A DNA stretch of 64,000 nucleotides. Source: Streptomyces sp. CA-210063. GTDB taxonomy: Bacteria; Actinomycetota; Actinomycetes; Streptomycetales; Streptomycetaceae. Position 1 is the first letter of the stretch. Each line of letters starts with the position of its first letter. The translations under genes and the position numbers were made by a program. The notes below the pieces were generated by a model, which was not told the origin of the DNA, ran no database searches, and saw only the letters and a list, made by a program, of their open reading frames with translations. This document shows, piece by piece, positions 25,960 through 34,209 of the stretch. The DNA is taken from the NCBI RefSeq assembly GCF_024612015.1, contig NZ_CP102512.1:6200001-6264000 (forward strand), given 5' to 3'.

Positions 25960-26001
25960 GATCAGCCGAGCATCCCCGCGGATCAGCCGAGCATCCCCGC
26001 C
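25960..26001. repeat. 21-bp direct duplication of a gene's 3' end
   Basis: gatcagccgagcatccccgc occurs at 25960 and again at 25981. The right-hand copy holds the last three codons and stop of the gene at 25983-26741; the left-hand copy lies just beyond the stop. Confidence 0.85.
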
Positions 26002-26741
26002 CGCCGCTCCATCGCGTCCCGGGCCGCGTCCTCCGTCGAGTACACCTCGCACATATGGCGTCCGTCCGGCGTGGCCGTGTGCTCGACCTCCCAGAGAGAG
26101 ATCTCCTGCCCGTCGGTGAGCAGGAACGCGTGCTCGTAGAGCGAGAAACTCAACCCGGGCCGACCCCGCCGAGCGGGGCGGCGCGGGCGGCCGAAGGCCT
26201 GGGTGATCTCGTGCGCGAACGCGGTCCGCAGCAGCAGCGTGGCCAGCTCGTCCCCGGGAGGGTCCGGGTTCTCCGCGCGCCGCAACAGCCGCCGGGCGTG
26301 GTCCGCCGAGTCGTCCGGCACATACTCGTGGCGCGGCTCCGGGAACGCCGCCAGCTCCACCATCGTGGGCAACTCGAAGTCGGGGGCGTCCGGCGGCAGC
26401 GGCAGCCGCGCGGTGGCGGCCCGCAGCTCCTCGTCGTCCGTGTACACCTCGTGCTGGGTGTCACTGCCGGGCACCGTGTTGTGCACCAGCTCCCACAGGG
26501 TGACGGCGGAGCCGTCGGCGAGCAGCCACGTGTGCCGATACGTCGCCCGGTGCAGCCCCGAACTGTAGTGCGCGGAGTGCAGCGAGCTGTCGTGCGCGAG
26601 AGCGCAGTCGAGCTGCCGTATGGTCTCGTCGGGCAGCTCGAAGGAGTTCAGGGCGCGGCCGAGGAGTCGCGCGAGGTGCTCCTCAGGAGACTCGGGCGAC
26701 TCGGGTGGCTCGTACGCTGCCGTCTCGTACGGAACGCTCAA
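25983..26741 (-). CDS. conserved actinobacterial protein of unknown function (DUF6227-like, tentative)
   Basis: 252 aa from TTG 26741, with GGGAG 5 bases upstream. The protein has an internal duplication. Two halves each contain a YRHTWLLADGSAVTLWELVHNT-like strand block (residues about 68-89; second copy near 198-220, YEHAFLLTDGQEISLWEVEHT), each followed by a CEVY/HEVYT(D/E)-type end. This looks like two beta-sheet domains joined by an acidic, Pro-rich linker. I do not know its function. It is on the same strand as the L,D-transpeptidase gene that precedes it, with a 157-base gap. Confidence 0.75.
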   Translation of the reverse strand: MSVPYETAAYEPPESPESPEEHLARLLGRALNSFELPDETIRQLDCALAHDSSLHSAHYSSGLHRATYRHTWLLADGSAVTLWELVHNTVPGSDTQHEVYTDDEELRAATARLPLPPDAPDFELPTMVELAAFPEPRHEYVPDDSADHARRLLRRAENPDPPGDELATLLLRTAFAHEITQAFGRPRRPARRGRPGLSFSLYEHAFLLTDGQEISLWEVEHTATPDGRHMCEVYSTEDAARDAMERRAGMLG

Positions 26742-26898
26742 GGTTTCTCCCGGCGTTGCTGCATGTCACCTTGTGGGTGCATACCGTAGCCCCTCGGTCG
26801 GACATCATGTCCGGGAACCGAGAAAACGTACGTCCCTTAAACGCCGAAGCCGCGCGGTTGGTTCCCGCACGGCCCGACGAACTCCCGGAACCCCGAGG

Positions 26899-28152
26899 TC
26901 AGATGGCGCTCCCCGCCGTCCACTCACTCCACGACATGTTCCAGCCATTGAGGCCGTTGTCCGGCGCGACCGTGTCGTCCGGGGAATTCTTGACGACCAC
27001 GACGTCACCGATCAGCGAGTTGTCGAAGAACCACTTGCCGAGCGTGTCGCCCTGTGCCCCCTGGGCATCCGCGAGGCCCACACAGCCGTGGCTGGTGCCC
27101 TGCCGTCCGAACGGCGGGTTGGACCTGCTGTACCAGTAGTTGCCGTGGACGAACGTGCCCGAGGTCGTCAGCCGCATCGCGTGCGGAACATCCGGGATGT
27201 CGTACTCCCCGCCGAACCCGACCGTCGAACCGTTCATCCGCGTCTGCGTGAACTTCTCCGAGATCACCATCTGACCGTTGTACGTCGGGTTCTGCGCGCT
27301 GCCCGCCGAAATAGGCACCGTCTTGATCGTCTTCCCGTCCCGTACGACCGTCATGGTCTGCGTGTTGACGTCGACCGTGGAGACCTGGGAGCGGCCGACC
27401 GTGAAGGTGACGGTCTTGTCCTGCACGCCGTAGACGCCGTTCGCGCCCTCCACACCGTCCAGATCGATCTTCATCGTGACCTTGGACCCGGCCTTCCAGT
27501 ACTCCTCCGGCCGGAAGTCGAGCCGCTGCGCCCCGAACCAGTGCCCCACCACCTCCTGCCCGCTGCTCGACGTCACCGTGATGTGCGACTGCACGGCCTT
27601 CTGGTCCGTGATCGCCTTGTCGAAGGTGAACGACACCGGCATCCCGGCCCCGACCGTCGTGCCGTTGTCCGGCGTGTACGTCCCGATGAAGCTGTTCGCC
27701 GTCGACACGGTCGTGAAGATGGAATTGGCCGCCGACGTCTTCCCCTCGGCGTTCTTCGCGGTCGCGGAGATCCGGTACTTCGTCCCGCGCTCCAACTGCT
27801 CCTTCGGCTTCCAGGACCGCCCGTCCGCCGCCATCTCACCCGCCACGACCGCGCCGCCCTCCGCCGCGGTCATCGTCACCTCGGTCAGCTTGCCCCCGCT
27901 GACCTTCACTCCGGTCGCGTTGATGGACGCGTCCGTCGCACCGTCCTTCGCCGAGATCGTGATCCGCGCCGACGTGTCCTGCGTCGACGTCCCCTTGCCG
28001 CCCCCCTTGTTGTCGGCCTGGGCGTCCCCGCCGCAGCCGGTGAGGGTCAGCGCACCGACCACCAGCACAGCACAGGCCACCGTCGCACGCCGCACAGCAA
28101 TCTTCGGCCTCGTCACGATCTGCTCCAGCTTCTTCATGTCCACGCGATCCAC
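26899..28152 (-). CDS. L,D-transpeptidase lipoprotein with Ig-like domains
   Basis: 417 aa from GTG 28152 (GGAGGGG five bases upstream); ATG 28137 is the alternative. A lipobox LTLTGC places the lipidated Cys at residue 40. Two bacterial Ig-like domains follow (about 50-260). The YkuD catalytic domain has HGNYW and the active site SHGCVGL (His355, Cys357). L,D-transpeptidases form 3-3 cross-links in peptidoglycan and are inhibited by carbapenems. This architecture matches mycobacterial LdtMt2-type enzymes. The protein acts on the outer face of the membrane. Confidence 0.93.
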   Translation of the reverse strand: MDRVDMKKLEQIVTRPKIAVRRATVACAVLVVGALTLTGCGGDAQADNKGGGKGTSTQDTSARITISAKDGATDASINATGVKVSGGKLTEVTMTAAEGGAVVAGEMAADGRSWKPKEQLERGTKYRISATAKNAEGKTSAANSIFTTVSTANSFIGTYTPDNGTTVGAGMPVSFTFDKAITDQKAVQSHITVTSSSGQEVVGHWFGAQRLDFRPEEYWKAGSKVTMKIDLDGVEGANGVYGVQDKTVTFTVGRSQVSTVDVNTQTMTVVRDGKTIKTVPISAGSAQNPTYNGQMVISEKFTQTRMNGSTVGFGGEYDIPDVPHAMRLTTSGTFVHGNYWYSRSNPPFGRQGTSHGCVGLADAQGAQGDTLGKWFFDNSLIGDVVVVKNSPDDTVAPDNGLNGWNMSWSEWTAGSAI

Positions 28153-28338
28153 GTGATCCCCTCCGGTACGTGAAGAAGGAGCGAACGACGGCCGAGCGGG
28201 TTCCCACCGTCCCCACCCGTCGGCATCACGTGACAGAACCGGGACAATCGCCACCGGCGACACCGCTGGAGCTACCGGTCTCCCCATTCCCCGGGGGCGT
28301 TGGGGGCCCCTCCCCCCTCCCCCTCCCCTCCCGCCCCC

Positions 28339-29373
28339 TCAACCCCTCCCGTACAACTCCCCGTACGACGGCCACACTCCGCCCGGCCCGTCCACCGACT
28401 CCGCCGCCCGCACCGCCCGTACGATCGCCCGGGTCACCAAGTCCGCGCCCGCCGCGAGGAGTTCGTTCAGCGCGAGGGGACCGGCCTCGGGCGGGAGCGG
28501 CCGGGCGCCCGTCGCCAGGGTGAACACCGTGTCCCCGTCGTTGAGCAGATGCACGGGGCGTACGGCGCGGGCGATCCCGTCGTGCGCCGTGCCGGCCAGC
28601 TTCTGGGCCTGGGAGCGGGTCAGATCGGCGTCGGTGGCCACGACGGCCAGCGTGGTGTTCAGCGGGGGAGGCGGGCTCTTCGCGGCGGCCTCGGCGAGCC
28701 GTCGGCGAGCGACCTCATGGACCTCCGGTGCCGGATACGCCGTACGCCCCTGCGACAACAACTCCCCGTACAGCACCCCCGTCTCCGGATCCATCGCCGA
28801 GCCCGCCGCGTTGGCCACGACCAGCGCGGCCACCGTGATCCCCGAGCCCAGCACCGTGCTCGCGGTGCCGATGCCGCCCTTGAGCAGCCCGACCGTCGAC
28901 CCCGTCCCCGCACCCACGCATCCCTCCGCCACCCGGGCACCGAGCCCGCTCGCGGCGGCGGCCTCGACCGCTTCCCGGCCGGTGGCCGCGTCCGGTCTGG
29001 CCCTGAAGTCCCCGCCCCGGCCCAGGTCGAAGACGCAGGCGGCCGGGACGACCGGCACCACGTGCGCCGGATCGCGGCCGACCCGCACACCGCGTCCGCG
29101 CTCCTCCAGCCAGGCCATCACGCCCGACGCCGAGTCCAGCCCGTACGCGCTGCCGCCGGTCAGCACCAGCGCCTCGACCTTCTGCACCAGGTTCCGCGGG
29201 TCGAGCGCGTCCGTCTCCTTGGTGCCGGGCCCGCCCCCGCGCACATCCACGGCCGCGACCGCGCCGCCCTCCGGAGCCAGCACGACCGTCGTACCCGTGA
29301 GCCAGCCCTCGCCGGTCCGGGTGGCGTGGCCGACCCGCAGACCGGGGACATCGGTCAGAGCGTCAACCGCCAT
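28339..29373 (-). CDS. P1-family (S58, DmpA-like) peptidase
   Basis: 344 aa. The opening LTDVPGLRVGHATRTGEGWLTG, the LTGGSAYGLDSASGVMAWLEE block and PLNTTLAVVATDADL are typical of the DmpA/ThnT N-terminal-nucleophile family. Autocleavage is expected between Asn239 and Thr240, freeing Thr240 as nucleophile, as established for ThnT. Members are aminopeptidases or D-esterases; the substrate is unknown here. The ATG overlaps the end of the upstream LtrA gene by 11 bases, so translation may be coupled. Confidence 0.9.
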   Translation of the reverse strand: MAVDALTDVPGLRVGHATRTGEGWLTGTTVVLAPEGGAVAAVDVRGGGPGTKETDALDPRNLVQKVEALVLTGGSAYGLDSASGVMAWLEERGRGVRVGRDPAHVVPVVPAACVFDLGRGGDFRARPDAATGREAVEAAAASGLGARVAEGCVGAGTGSTVGLLKGGIGTASTVLGSGITVAALVVANAAGSAMDPETGVLYGELLSQGRTAYPAPEVHEVARRRLAEAAAKSPPPPLNTTLAVVATDADLTRSQAQKLAGTAHDGIARAVRPVHLLNDGDTVFTLATGARPLPPEAGPLALNELLAAGADLVTRAIVRAVRAAESVDGPGGVWPSYGELYGRG

Positions 29374-30685
29374 GGCTCTCCCGAGTGTTGTGGGGCTCGT
29401 GGGCTTCGTGGGCTTCGTGGGCGTTGTGGGTGCTGTGGTCGCGGGCGGTGAATGCCACCCCGACCGCGACCGTCACGGCCGACACGATGCCCGCCGCCAG
29501 GACCGCCCAGTGGCCCAGGAACGTGCACACGATCACGGCCAGCGCGGCGAGCGGCAGGACGGTCTGCTGGGCCGTGCCCACCTTGGAGTGGCGGGCGTGC
29601 AGCGCCCATACGGAGAGGAGATACAACGCCGTCGGCAGGGTCACCGCGGCCGATGCCGCCAGCGTGGAGATGTGCGCCTTGTGCACGGCCTGCTCCACCG
29701 AGACCTCCAGCCCGGCGCCGATCGCCGCGGCCGACGCGAAGATCAGGTAGTGGCCGTAACCCCACAGGAAGCTCTCCTTGTTGGAGCGCAGATGACCGTG
29801 GATGGGAACGGTGAAGTAGATCCACCACGCCGAGAACACGATCAGCAGCCCGCCCACCGCGATCGGGAGCAGCTCGCCCAGCGCGTCGTTCTCGCTCGCC
29901 GCCGACTTCACGGCGACCGTCGCCGCCAGGATCGTCTCGCCGAGCACGATGATGGTGAACAGGCCGTACCGCTCGGCGATGTGATGCGGATGCCAGGACG
30001 TCTGGAAGCCCTTCTCCGCGTACACCGGCACGCACAGCTCAGCGATCGCCATCACCAGGAACAGCCAGGGTCTCGCCGGCTCCGGCAGGACCAGCAGCCC
30101 CAGCCAGCCGACCTGGCACAACGCCACGCCACCCGCGTACCGCAGTGCCATGACCCGCTCGGCACCCGTCGCGGTCCGCGCGGCCCGCAGCCACTGCGCG
30201 GTCATCCCCAGCCGCATGATCACGTAACCGAGCACGACCAGCAGCCAGTCATGGTCCTCGAAGGCCCGGGCGACCCCGGCGGCGAGCACCAGCACACCGG
30301 CTATCTGAACGAGGGTCACCAGCCGGTACGGCACGTCGTCGTTGTCGTATGCCGAGGCGAACCAGGTGAAGTTCATCCAGGCCCACCAGATCGCGAAGAA
30401 GACCATCGCGTAGTTCACGATGCCCTCGGCCGTGTGCGCCTCCGCGACGGCGTGCACCAGCTGGACGCCCGCCTGGGCGACGGCGACGACGAAGCACAGG
30501 TCGAAGAAGAGCTCCAGCGGCGAGGCGACCCGGTGCTCCTCCTCACGCCCCCGCGCGACCAGCCTGCGCACCGGTGGCCGGCCGGCGCCGGGGGAGACGG
30601 AAGCCGAAGCCGCCGCCTCGGCCGCGGCGGAGCTCGGGGTGGGCTCCGGTGCCGGGGGAGGCGAGGGCGTGGAACGGGGCGTCAT
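29363..30685 (-). CDS. LtrA-family (low temperature requirement) membrane protein
   Basis: 440 aa from ATG 30685. After a Pro/Ala-rich 50-residue N-terminus comes HRVASPLELFFDLCFVVAVAQ, the LtrA signature, then about 11 further hydrophobic segments. Other conserved blocks are AIWWAWMNFTWFASAYDNDDV and HIAERYGLFTIIVLGETILA. LtrA was first described in Listeria for growth at low temperature; its molecular role is unknown. The C-terminal 20 residues are His-rich (HNAHEAHEAHEPHNTRESH), encoded by a short nucleotide repeat, and could bind metal. Confidence 0.88.
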   Translation of the reverse strand: MTPRSTPSPPPAPEPTPSSAAAEAAASASVSPGAGRPPVRRLVARGREEEHRVASPLELFFDLCFVVAVAQAGVQLVHAVAEAHTAEGIVNYAMVFFAIWWAWMNFTWFASAYDNDDVPYRLVTLVQIAGVLVLAAGVARAFEDHDWLLVVLGYVIMRLGMTAQWLRAARTATGAERVMALRYAGGVALCQVGWLGLLVLPEPARPWLFLVMAIAELCVPVYAEKGFQTSWHPHHIAERYGLFTIIVLGETILAATVAVKSAASENDALGELLPIAVGGLLIVFSAWWIYFTVPIHGHLRSNKESFLWGYGHYLIFASAAAIGAGLEVSVEQAVHKAHISTLAASAAVTLPTALYLLSVWALHARHSKVGTAQQTVLPLAALAVIVCTFLGHWAVLAAGIVSAVTVAVGVAFTARDHSTHNAHEAHEAHEPHNTRESHGG

Positions 30686-30848
30686 GGGGCCAAGCACACC
30701 AGAAATCCCGGTGGAATTCTCGGTCAGGTGTTCACAAGTGCAGGGGCGGACAGAGGGAGTGCGCGGACAGGCCCGGTGAGGGTGCGGGCGGGCTGGGGGA
30801 GGGGCAGGGCGGGAAGGTTGTCCATGCCCGGGGCCGTACTCTGGAGGC

Positions 30849-31031
30849 ATGAGTACTGCTCCCGCCCCCGGACCGCGTGACCCCAAGGCCGCGCTGGTCT
30901 TCGACGACCCGCTGACCCGGCCGTCGTCCGACGACACGGACCACGGGTGGGGCGACCGGCCCGGCGACGGCGGCGACAGCGCGGCCGACCTGAAGCGCTT
31001 CCTCGACGAGAAGCCGCCCCACCACATCTGA
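30849..31031 (+). CDS. small acidic protein of unknown function
   Basis: 60 aa from ATG 30849, with a GGAGGC site. The protein is Asp/Pro-rich and soluble (DPKAALVFDDPLTRPSSDDT). It ends SAADLKRFLDEKPPHHI, a tail I associate with a conserved short Streptomyces protein but cannot name. It is divergent from ltrA over 163 bases. Its 3' end runs into a 30-bp tandem repeat. Confidence 0.6.
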   Translation: MSTAPAPGPRDPKAALVFDDPLTRPSSDDTDHGWGDRPGDGGDSAADLKRFLDEKPPHHI

Positions 31032-31180
31032 CAGCGTCGGCCGAAGGTCTTGAGTCGCCGACACTGCCGGCCGATGGCTTCGAGCCGCTGACACCGTCGG
31101 ACGAAGGCCTTGGGCCGCTCACACCGTCGGCCCAGGACCTTGAGTTGACGACATCGTCGGCCAAAGGCTTCGAAGTCTCG
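31031..31180. repeat. 30-bp tandem repeat, five units
   Basis: Units start at 31031, 31061, 31091, 31121 and 31151 with consensus acaccgtcggccgaaggcct plus tgagccgctg, diverged 20-30%. The 30-base period is a multiple of three and stays open in several frames, so decapeptide repeats could be translated. I find no start that makes this convincing. Confidence 0.85.
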
Positions 31181-31206
31181 CTCGCCGACCCCTACTGCCC
31201 CTGCCG

Positions 31207-31677
31207 CTAGTCGCGGTCGTGGCCCGAGCCGCGCTGGGCCACCAGGGCGTCGCGGATCTCCTTGAGCACCTCCAGCTCGGTCAGCTCGATGACCTCGTGC
31301 GTGCCTTCCTTCGCCTTTCGGCGGGATTCCTGGTGGGCCAGGTACTTGGCCATGGGAAGGACCATCAGGAAGTAGACGACGGCCGCGGTGATGACGAAGC
31401 TGAGGGTGGCTCCCAACACTGAGCCCCACCGGATCTGGATGCCGGTCGCGTCGGCACCGCTGCCTGTGCAGATGCCCTTGAGGCAGGAGCTGTAGCTGTC
31501 GAGGTCCTTGGTGCCGAACGCCCCCACCAGTGGGTTGATGACCCCCTTCACCACCGAGTTGACGATGTTGGTGAAGGCCGCGCCGATGACCACGGCGACG
31601 GCCAGGTCGACGACGTTCCCCCGCATCAGGAAGGCCTTGAAGCCCTCCAGGATGCTCGGCTCCTTCTTCTCGCTCAC
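31207..31677 (-). CDS. mscL: large-conductance mechanosensitive channel
   Basis: 156 aa from GTG 31677 (a second GTG at 31680 directly precedes it). KAFLMRGNVVDLAVAVVIGAAFTNIV is the conserved first helix, with the pore glycine/alanine pattern. A second helix follows near 85-110 (LGATLSFVITAAVVYFLMV), then a cytoplasmic helix LTELEVLKEIRDALVAQ. The periplasmic loop holds two Cys (SSCLKGICTG), unusual for MscL and possibly a disulfide. It is an osmotic emergency valve that opens at high membrane tension. Confidence 0.93.
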   Translation of the reverse strand: MSEKKEPSILEGFKAFLMRGNVVDLAVAVVIGAAFTNIVNSVVKGVINPLVGAFGTKDLDSYSSCLKGICTGSGADATGIQIRWGSVLGATLSFVITAAVVYFLMVLPMAKYLAHQESRRKAKEGTHEVIELTELEVLKEIRDALVAQRGSGHDRD

Positions 31678-31833
31678 CACGAGGCCTCTCTGCGCTGGTT
31701 GTGGAACAAACGACTCCGCAACCTACGGCAGGGCGTGACCCGGGTGGCCCATCGGGTCCCTCCATCGTGGGACTTGACGGGTGGGGACCGGTCTGCGATG
31801 AGCCGGCGCGAGTGCCCGCAACGGTGTTCGGGG

Positions 31834-32430
31834 TCACCACAGCGTCACCGCCAGGCGGGAGGTGGCGCCCGCGCCGGCAAGCCGGGCCGCCGTGTGGCGG
31901 GGCACGGTCAGGACGACCAGGGCTCCGCTCTCGGTGGCGCTCGCAGCCGGCACCTTGGACACACGGGCGCCGCGTGCGACGACCCGCGCGGCGCCGACGC
32001 CCGTCGCGGACTCCTCGGCCGCGATCACGTCGACGCGGTCGCCCGGGCGCAGCAGCCGTACCGTCGCGCCGTCGGCGATGCGTACCGGTGCGGTCACCGT
32101 CTCGGCGGGGGTGGGGCGTTCGGGGACGGGGTCGGCCACGGGGTGTCCCCTTACCCGTTCGGCCTCCCTCGGGCCCGCCCCCGTCACCAACATGGCGGCG
32201 GCGGTCACCGCCAGACCCGCGGCCATGGCTCGCCTTCGGCAGCGGGCGAGGCGGCGGAGGCGGTGGGCGCCGCCGCGTACCCGTAGCGGGGCGAAGTGCG
32301 GGACCTCGCAGGTGGGAGGGGCGTCGGTGCCGGGTGGGCCGGCAGCCCAGGAAGGAAGGCGGGCGGACGTGGATCCGGGCGAGGGCGAGGCCAAGGGCGA
32401 GGACATGGATGAGGATGAGGGACGGGGCAT
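31834..32430 (-). CDS. SAF-domain membrane protein (RcpC/CpaB-like)
   Basis: 198 aa from ATG 32430, with AGGTGG about 9 bases upstream. A Ser/Pro-rich cytoplasmic N-terminus, a basic stretch (RLRRLARCRRRAM) and one membrane span (AAGLAVTAAAMLVTGAG) lead to an extracytoplasmic SAF/CpaB-type beta-clip domain. That domain reads VRIADGATVRLLRPGDRVDVI, then VSKVPAASATESGALVVLTV. CpaB/RcpC proteins assist Flp-pilus assembly, but no pilus genes are nearby, so the role here is open. Confidence 0.75.
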   Translation of the reverse strand: MPRPSSSSMSSPLASPSPGSTSARLPSWAAGPPGTDAPPTCEVPHFAPLRVRGGAHRLRRLARCRRRAMAAGLAVTAAAMLVTGAGPREAERVRGHPVADPVPERPTPAETVTAPVRIADGATVRLLRPGDRVDVIAAEESATGVGAARVVARGARVSKVPAASATESGALVVLTVPRHTAARLAGAGATSRLAVTLW

Positions 32431-32598
32431 GGGAGGGTCACCACCTGCTGTGTGAGATCGGCTTGCGGTCCCACGATGAGGCTTCGCGGCGGAACGTGTC
32501 GGGGCCGGTGGACTACTCACCGGTTGTGGAAAACTCCGCCACCCGAACGAGGAGTTCCGCCCCCACCGCCGCGCCGGACGTGCGGGCGCGGCCTTCCA

Positions 32599-32700
32599 CT
32601 ACGGCAGCTTGAACCCCGGATCTGTGCGGCTTCGCGCTACGGCAGCTCGAACCCCCGGATCTGCGCGGCTTCCCGCTACGGCAGCTCGAACCCGGGATCC
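32599..32700. repeat. 38/39-bp tandem triplication covering the mtnP stop
   Basis: Copies start at 32599, 32637 and 32676. Each begins ctacggcagct(c/t)gaaccc(c), that is the complement of the mtnP codons for FELP plus stop. Only the copy at 32676 is in the gene; the other two are trailer duplicates. Confidence 0.85.
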
Positions 32701-33728
32701 ATCCCGCCCAGCGCCTTCGAGCACAGGCAATCCCGCGTGCCGTTCGGCGGCAGCGAGGCCACCGTGTCGAAGAGGACGCCGCGGAGGCGGTCGATGTTGG
32801 CGGCGAAGACCTGGAGGACTTCCTCGTGGGAGACGCCCTCGCCGGTCTCGGCGCCGGCGTCGAGGTCGGTGACGAGGTTCAGGGAGGTGTAGCAGAGTTC
32901 CAGTTCGCGGGCGAGGATCGCCTCGGGGTGGCCGGTCATGCCGACGACGGACCAGCCCTGGGCCTGGTGCCACAGGGACTCGGCGCGGGTGGAGAACCGG
33001 GGGCCCTCGATCACGACGAGGGTGCCGCCGTCCACCGGTTCCCAGTCGCGCCCGCGCGCCGCTTCCAGGGCGGTCTTGCGGCCGACGGGGCAGTAGGGGT
33101 CGGCGAGCGAGACATGGACGACGTGGGGGATGGCGCCGCCGGGCAGCGGGAGGCCGTCGAAGTACGTCTGGGCGCGGGACTTCGTGCGGTCCACCAGCTG
33201 GTCCGGGACGAGCAGCGTGCCCGGCCCGTACTCCGGTCGCAGGCCGCCCACCGCGCACGGGCCCAGCACCTGGCGCGCCCCGACGGAACGCAGGGCCCAC
33301 AGGTTGGCGCGGTAGTTGATGCGGTGCGGCGGCAGGTGGTGGCCACGGCCGTGGCGGGGCAGGAAGGCGACCCGGCGGCCGGCGATCTCGCCGAGGAAGA
33401 GGGAGTCGCTGGGCGGCCCGTAGGGGGTGTCGACCTGTATCTCGGTCACGTCGTCGAGGAAGGAGTAGAACCCCGAGCCCCCGATGACACCGATCTCCGC
33501 CAGGCCTGCCTCCGACGCGCCGACCGTCCCCGACGCCTTGGTCATCTCGGACCCCGACGCACCGAATGCCCCGGCCATTCCAGCAGCCCCGGCCACCTCA
33601 GACTCGAAGCCGTCGTCAGCCGCCCCGGTCGCCTCGGCCGAGCCGGCCGCCCCCGTCATCCCTGTCGCCGGACCCGCCGCCCCGCCCGCCGGCCCCGCTC
33701 CGTTCCCCACGTGCTCCGTGTTCGCCAT
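32676..33728 (-). CDS. mtnP: S-methyl-5'-thioadenosine phosphorylase with expanded N-terminus
   Basis: 350 aa. The PNP/MTAP fold starts at about residue 78 (EIGVIGGSGFYSFLDDV). It contains LPRHGRGHHLPPHRINYRAN, SVGARQVLGPCAVGGLRPE, IEGPRFSTRAES and VVGMTGHPEA. The enzyme splits methylthioadenosine to adenine and methylthioribose-1-phosphate in methionine salvage. The family is normally about 270-280 aa. Here the first ~77 residues are an Ala/Gly/Thr/Ser low-complexity stretch between a normal-looking MANT start and the domain. ATG 33728 has AAGG about 8 bases upstream; M62 (33545) is an alternative start. Confidence 0.92.
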   Translation of the reverse strand: MANTEHVGNGAGPAGGAAGPATGMTGAAGSAEATGAADDGFESEVAGAAGMAGAFGASGSEMTKASGTVGASEAGLAEIGVIGGSGFYSFLDDVTEIQVDTPYGPPSDSLFLGEIAGRRVAFLPRHGRGHHLPPHRINYRANLWALRSVGARQVLGPCAVGGLRPEYGPGTLLVPDQLVDRTKSRAQTYFDGLPLPGGAIPHVVHVSLADPYCPVGRKTALEAARGRDWEPVDGGTLVVIEGPRFSTRAESLWHQAQGWSVVGMTGHPEAILARELELCYTSLNLVTDLDAGAETGEGVSHEEVLQVFAANIDRLRGVLFDTVASLPPNGTRDCLCSKALGGMDPGFELP

Positions 33729-33806
33729 GCCCGCACCTTAACCGGGCCCGGAAACGCCGAAGACCCCGCCGGTCGTCGTACGACGGCAGGGTCCCGGACG
33801 GCAGCG

Positions 33807-34139
33807 CTATGCGGCCGAGGTGCTGCTTGCGGAGGAAGAGCCCGAGGACGACGGCTTCGAGTCGGAGGACGACGAAGACGACGTGGACGAGGACTTCGCG
33901 TCCGAGGAGGACTTCGAGTCCGACGTGGACGACTTCGACGCCGGGCTGCTGCTGGACGACGAGCCGCGGCTGTCGTTCCGGTAGAAACCGGAGCCCTTGA
34001 AGACGATGCCGACCGCGGAGAACACCTTCTTGAGGCGGCCGTTGCAGCTGGGGCACTCGGTCAGGGCGTCGTCGGTGAACTTCTGCACCGCTTCGAGGCC
34101 CTCACCGCATTCGGTGCACTGGTACTGGTACGTCGGCAC
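33807..34139 (-). CDS. FmdB-type zinc-ribbon protein, Ruc-like redox chaperone candidate
   Basis: 110 aa from GTG 34139, with AGGAGGAAG upstream. The N-terminal zinc ribbon uses Cys8, Cys11, Cys29 and Cys32 (MPTYQYQCTECG, ECPSCNGRLKKVF). From residue 58 the chain is almost only Ser, Asp, Lys and Ala, and so disordered. This is the layout of M. tuberculosis Rv0991c (Ruc), a HrcA-regulated, redox-activated chaperone with a zinc ribbon and disordered tail. A CIRCE operator lies 13 bases upstream of the start. The role in this organism is inferred from that similarity. Confidence 0.88.
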   Translation of the reverse strand: MPTYQYQCTECGEGLEAVQKFTDDALTECPSCNGRLKKVFSAVGIVFKGSGFYRNDSRGSSSSSSPASKSSTSDSKSSSDAKSSSTSSSSSSDSKPSSSGSSSASSTSAA

Positions 34140-34151
34140 TGGTTCTTCCTC

Positions 34152-34178
34152 CTGGCACTCTCACTCGATGAGTGCTAA
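34152..34178. promoter_or_regulatory. CIRCE element (HrcA operator)
   Basis: ctggcactc - nine bases (tcactcgat) - gagtgctaa. The right half matches the consensus TTAGCACTC-N9-GAGTGCTAA perfectly and the left half 7 of 9. It stands directly before the zinc-ribbon gene. Confidence 0.82.
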
Positions 34179-34209
34179 CGACGATCCATAGTGACCTATT
34201 CCCAGGGGT

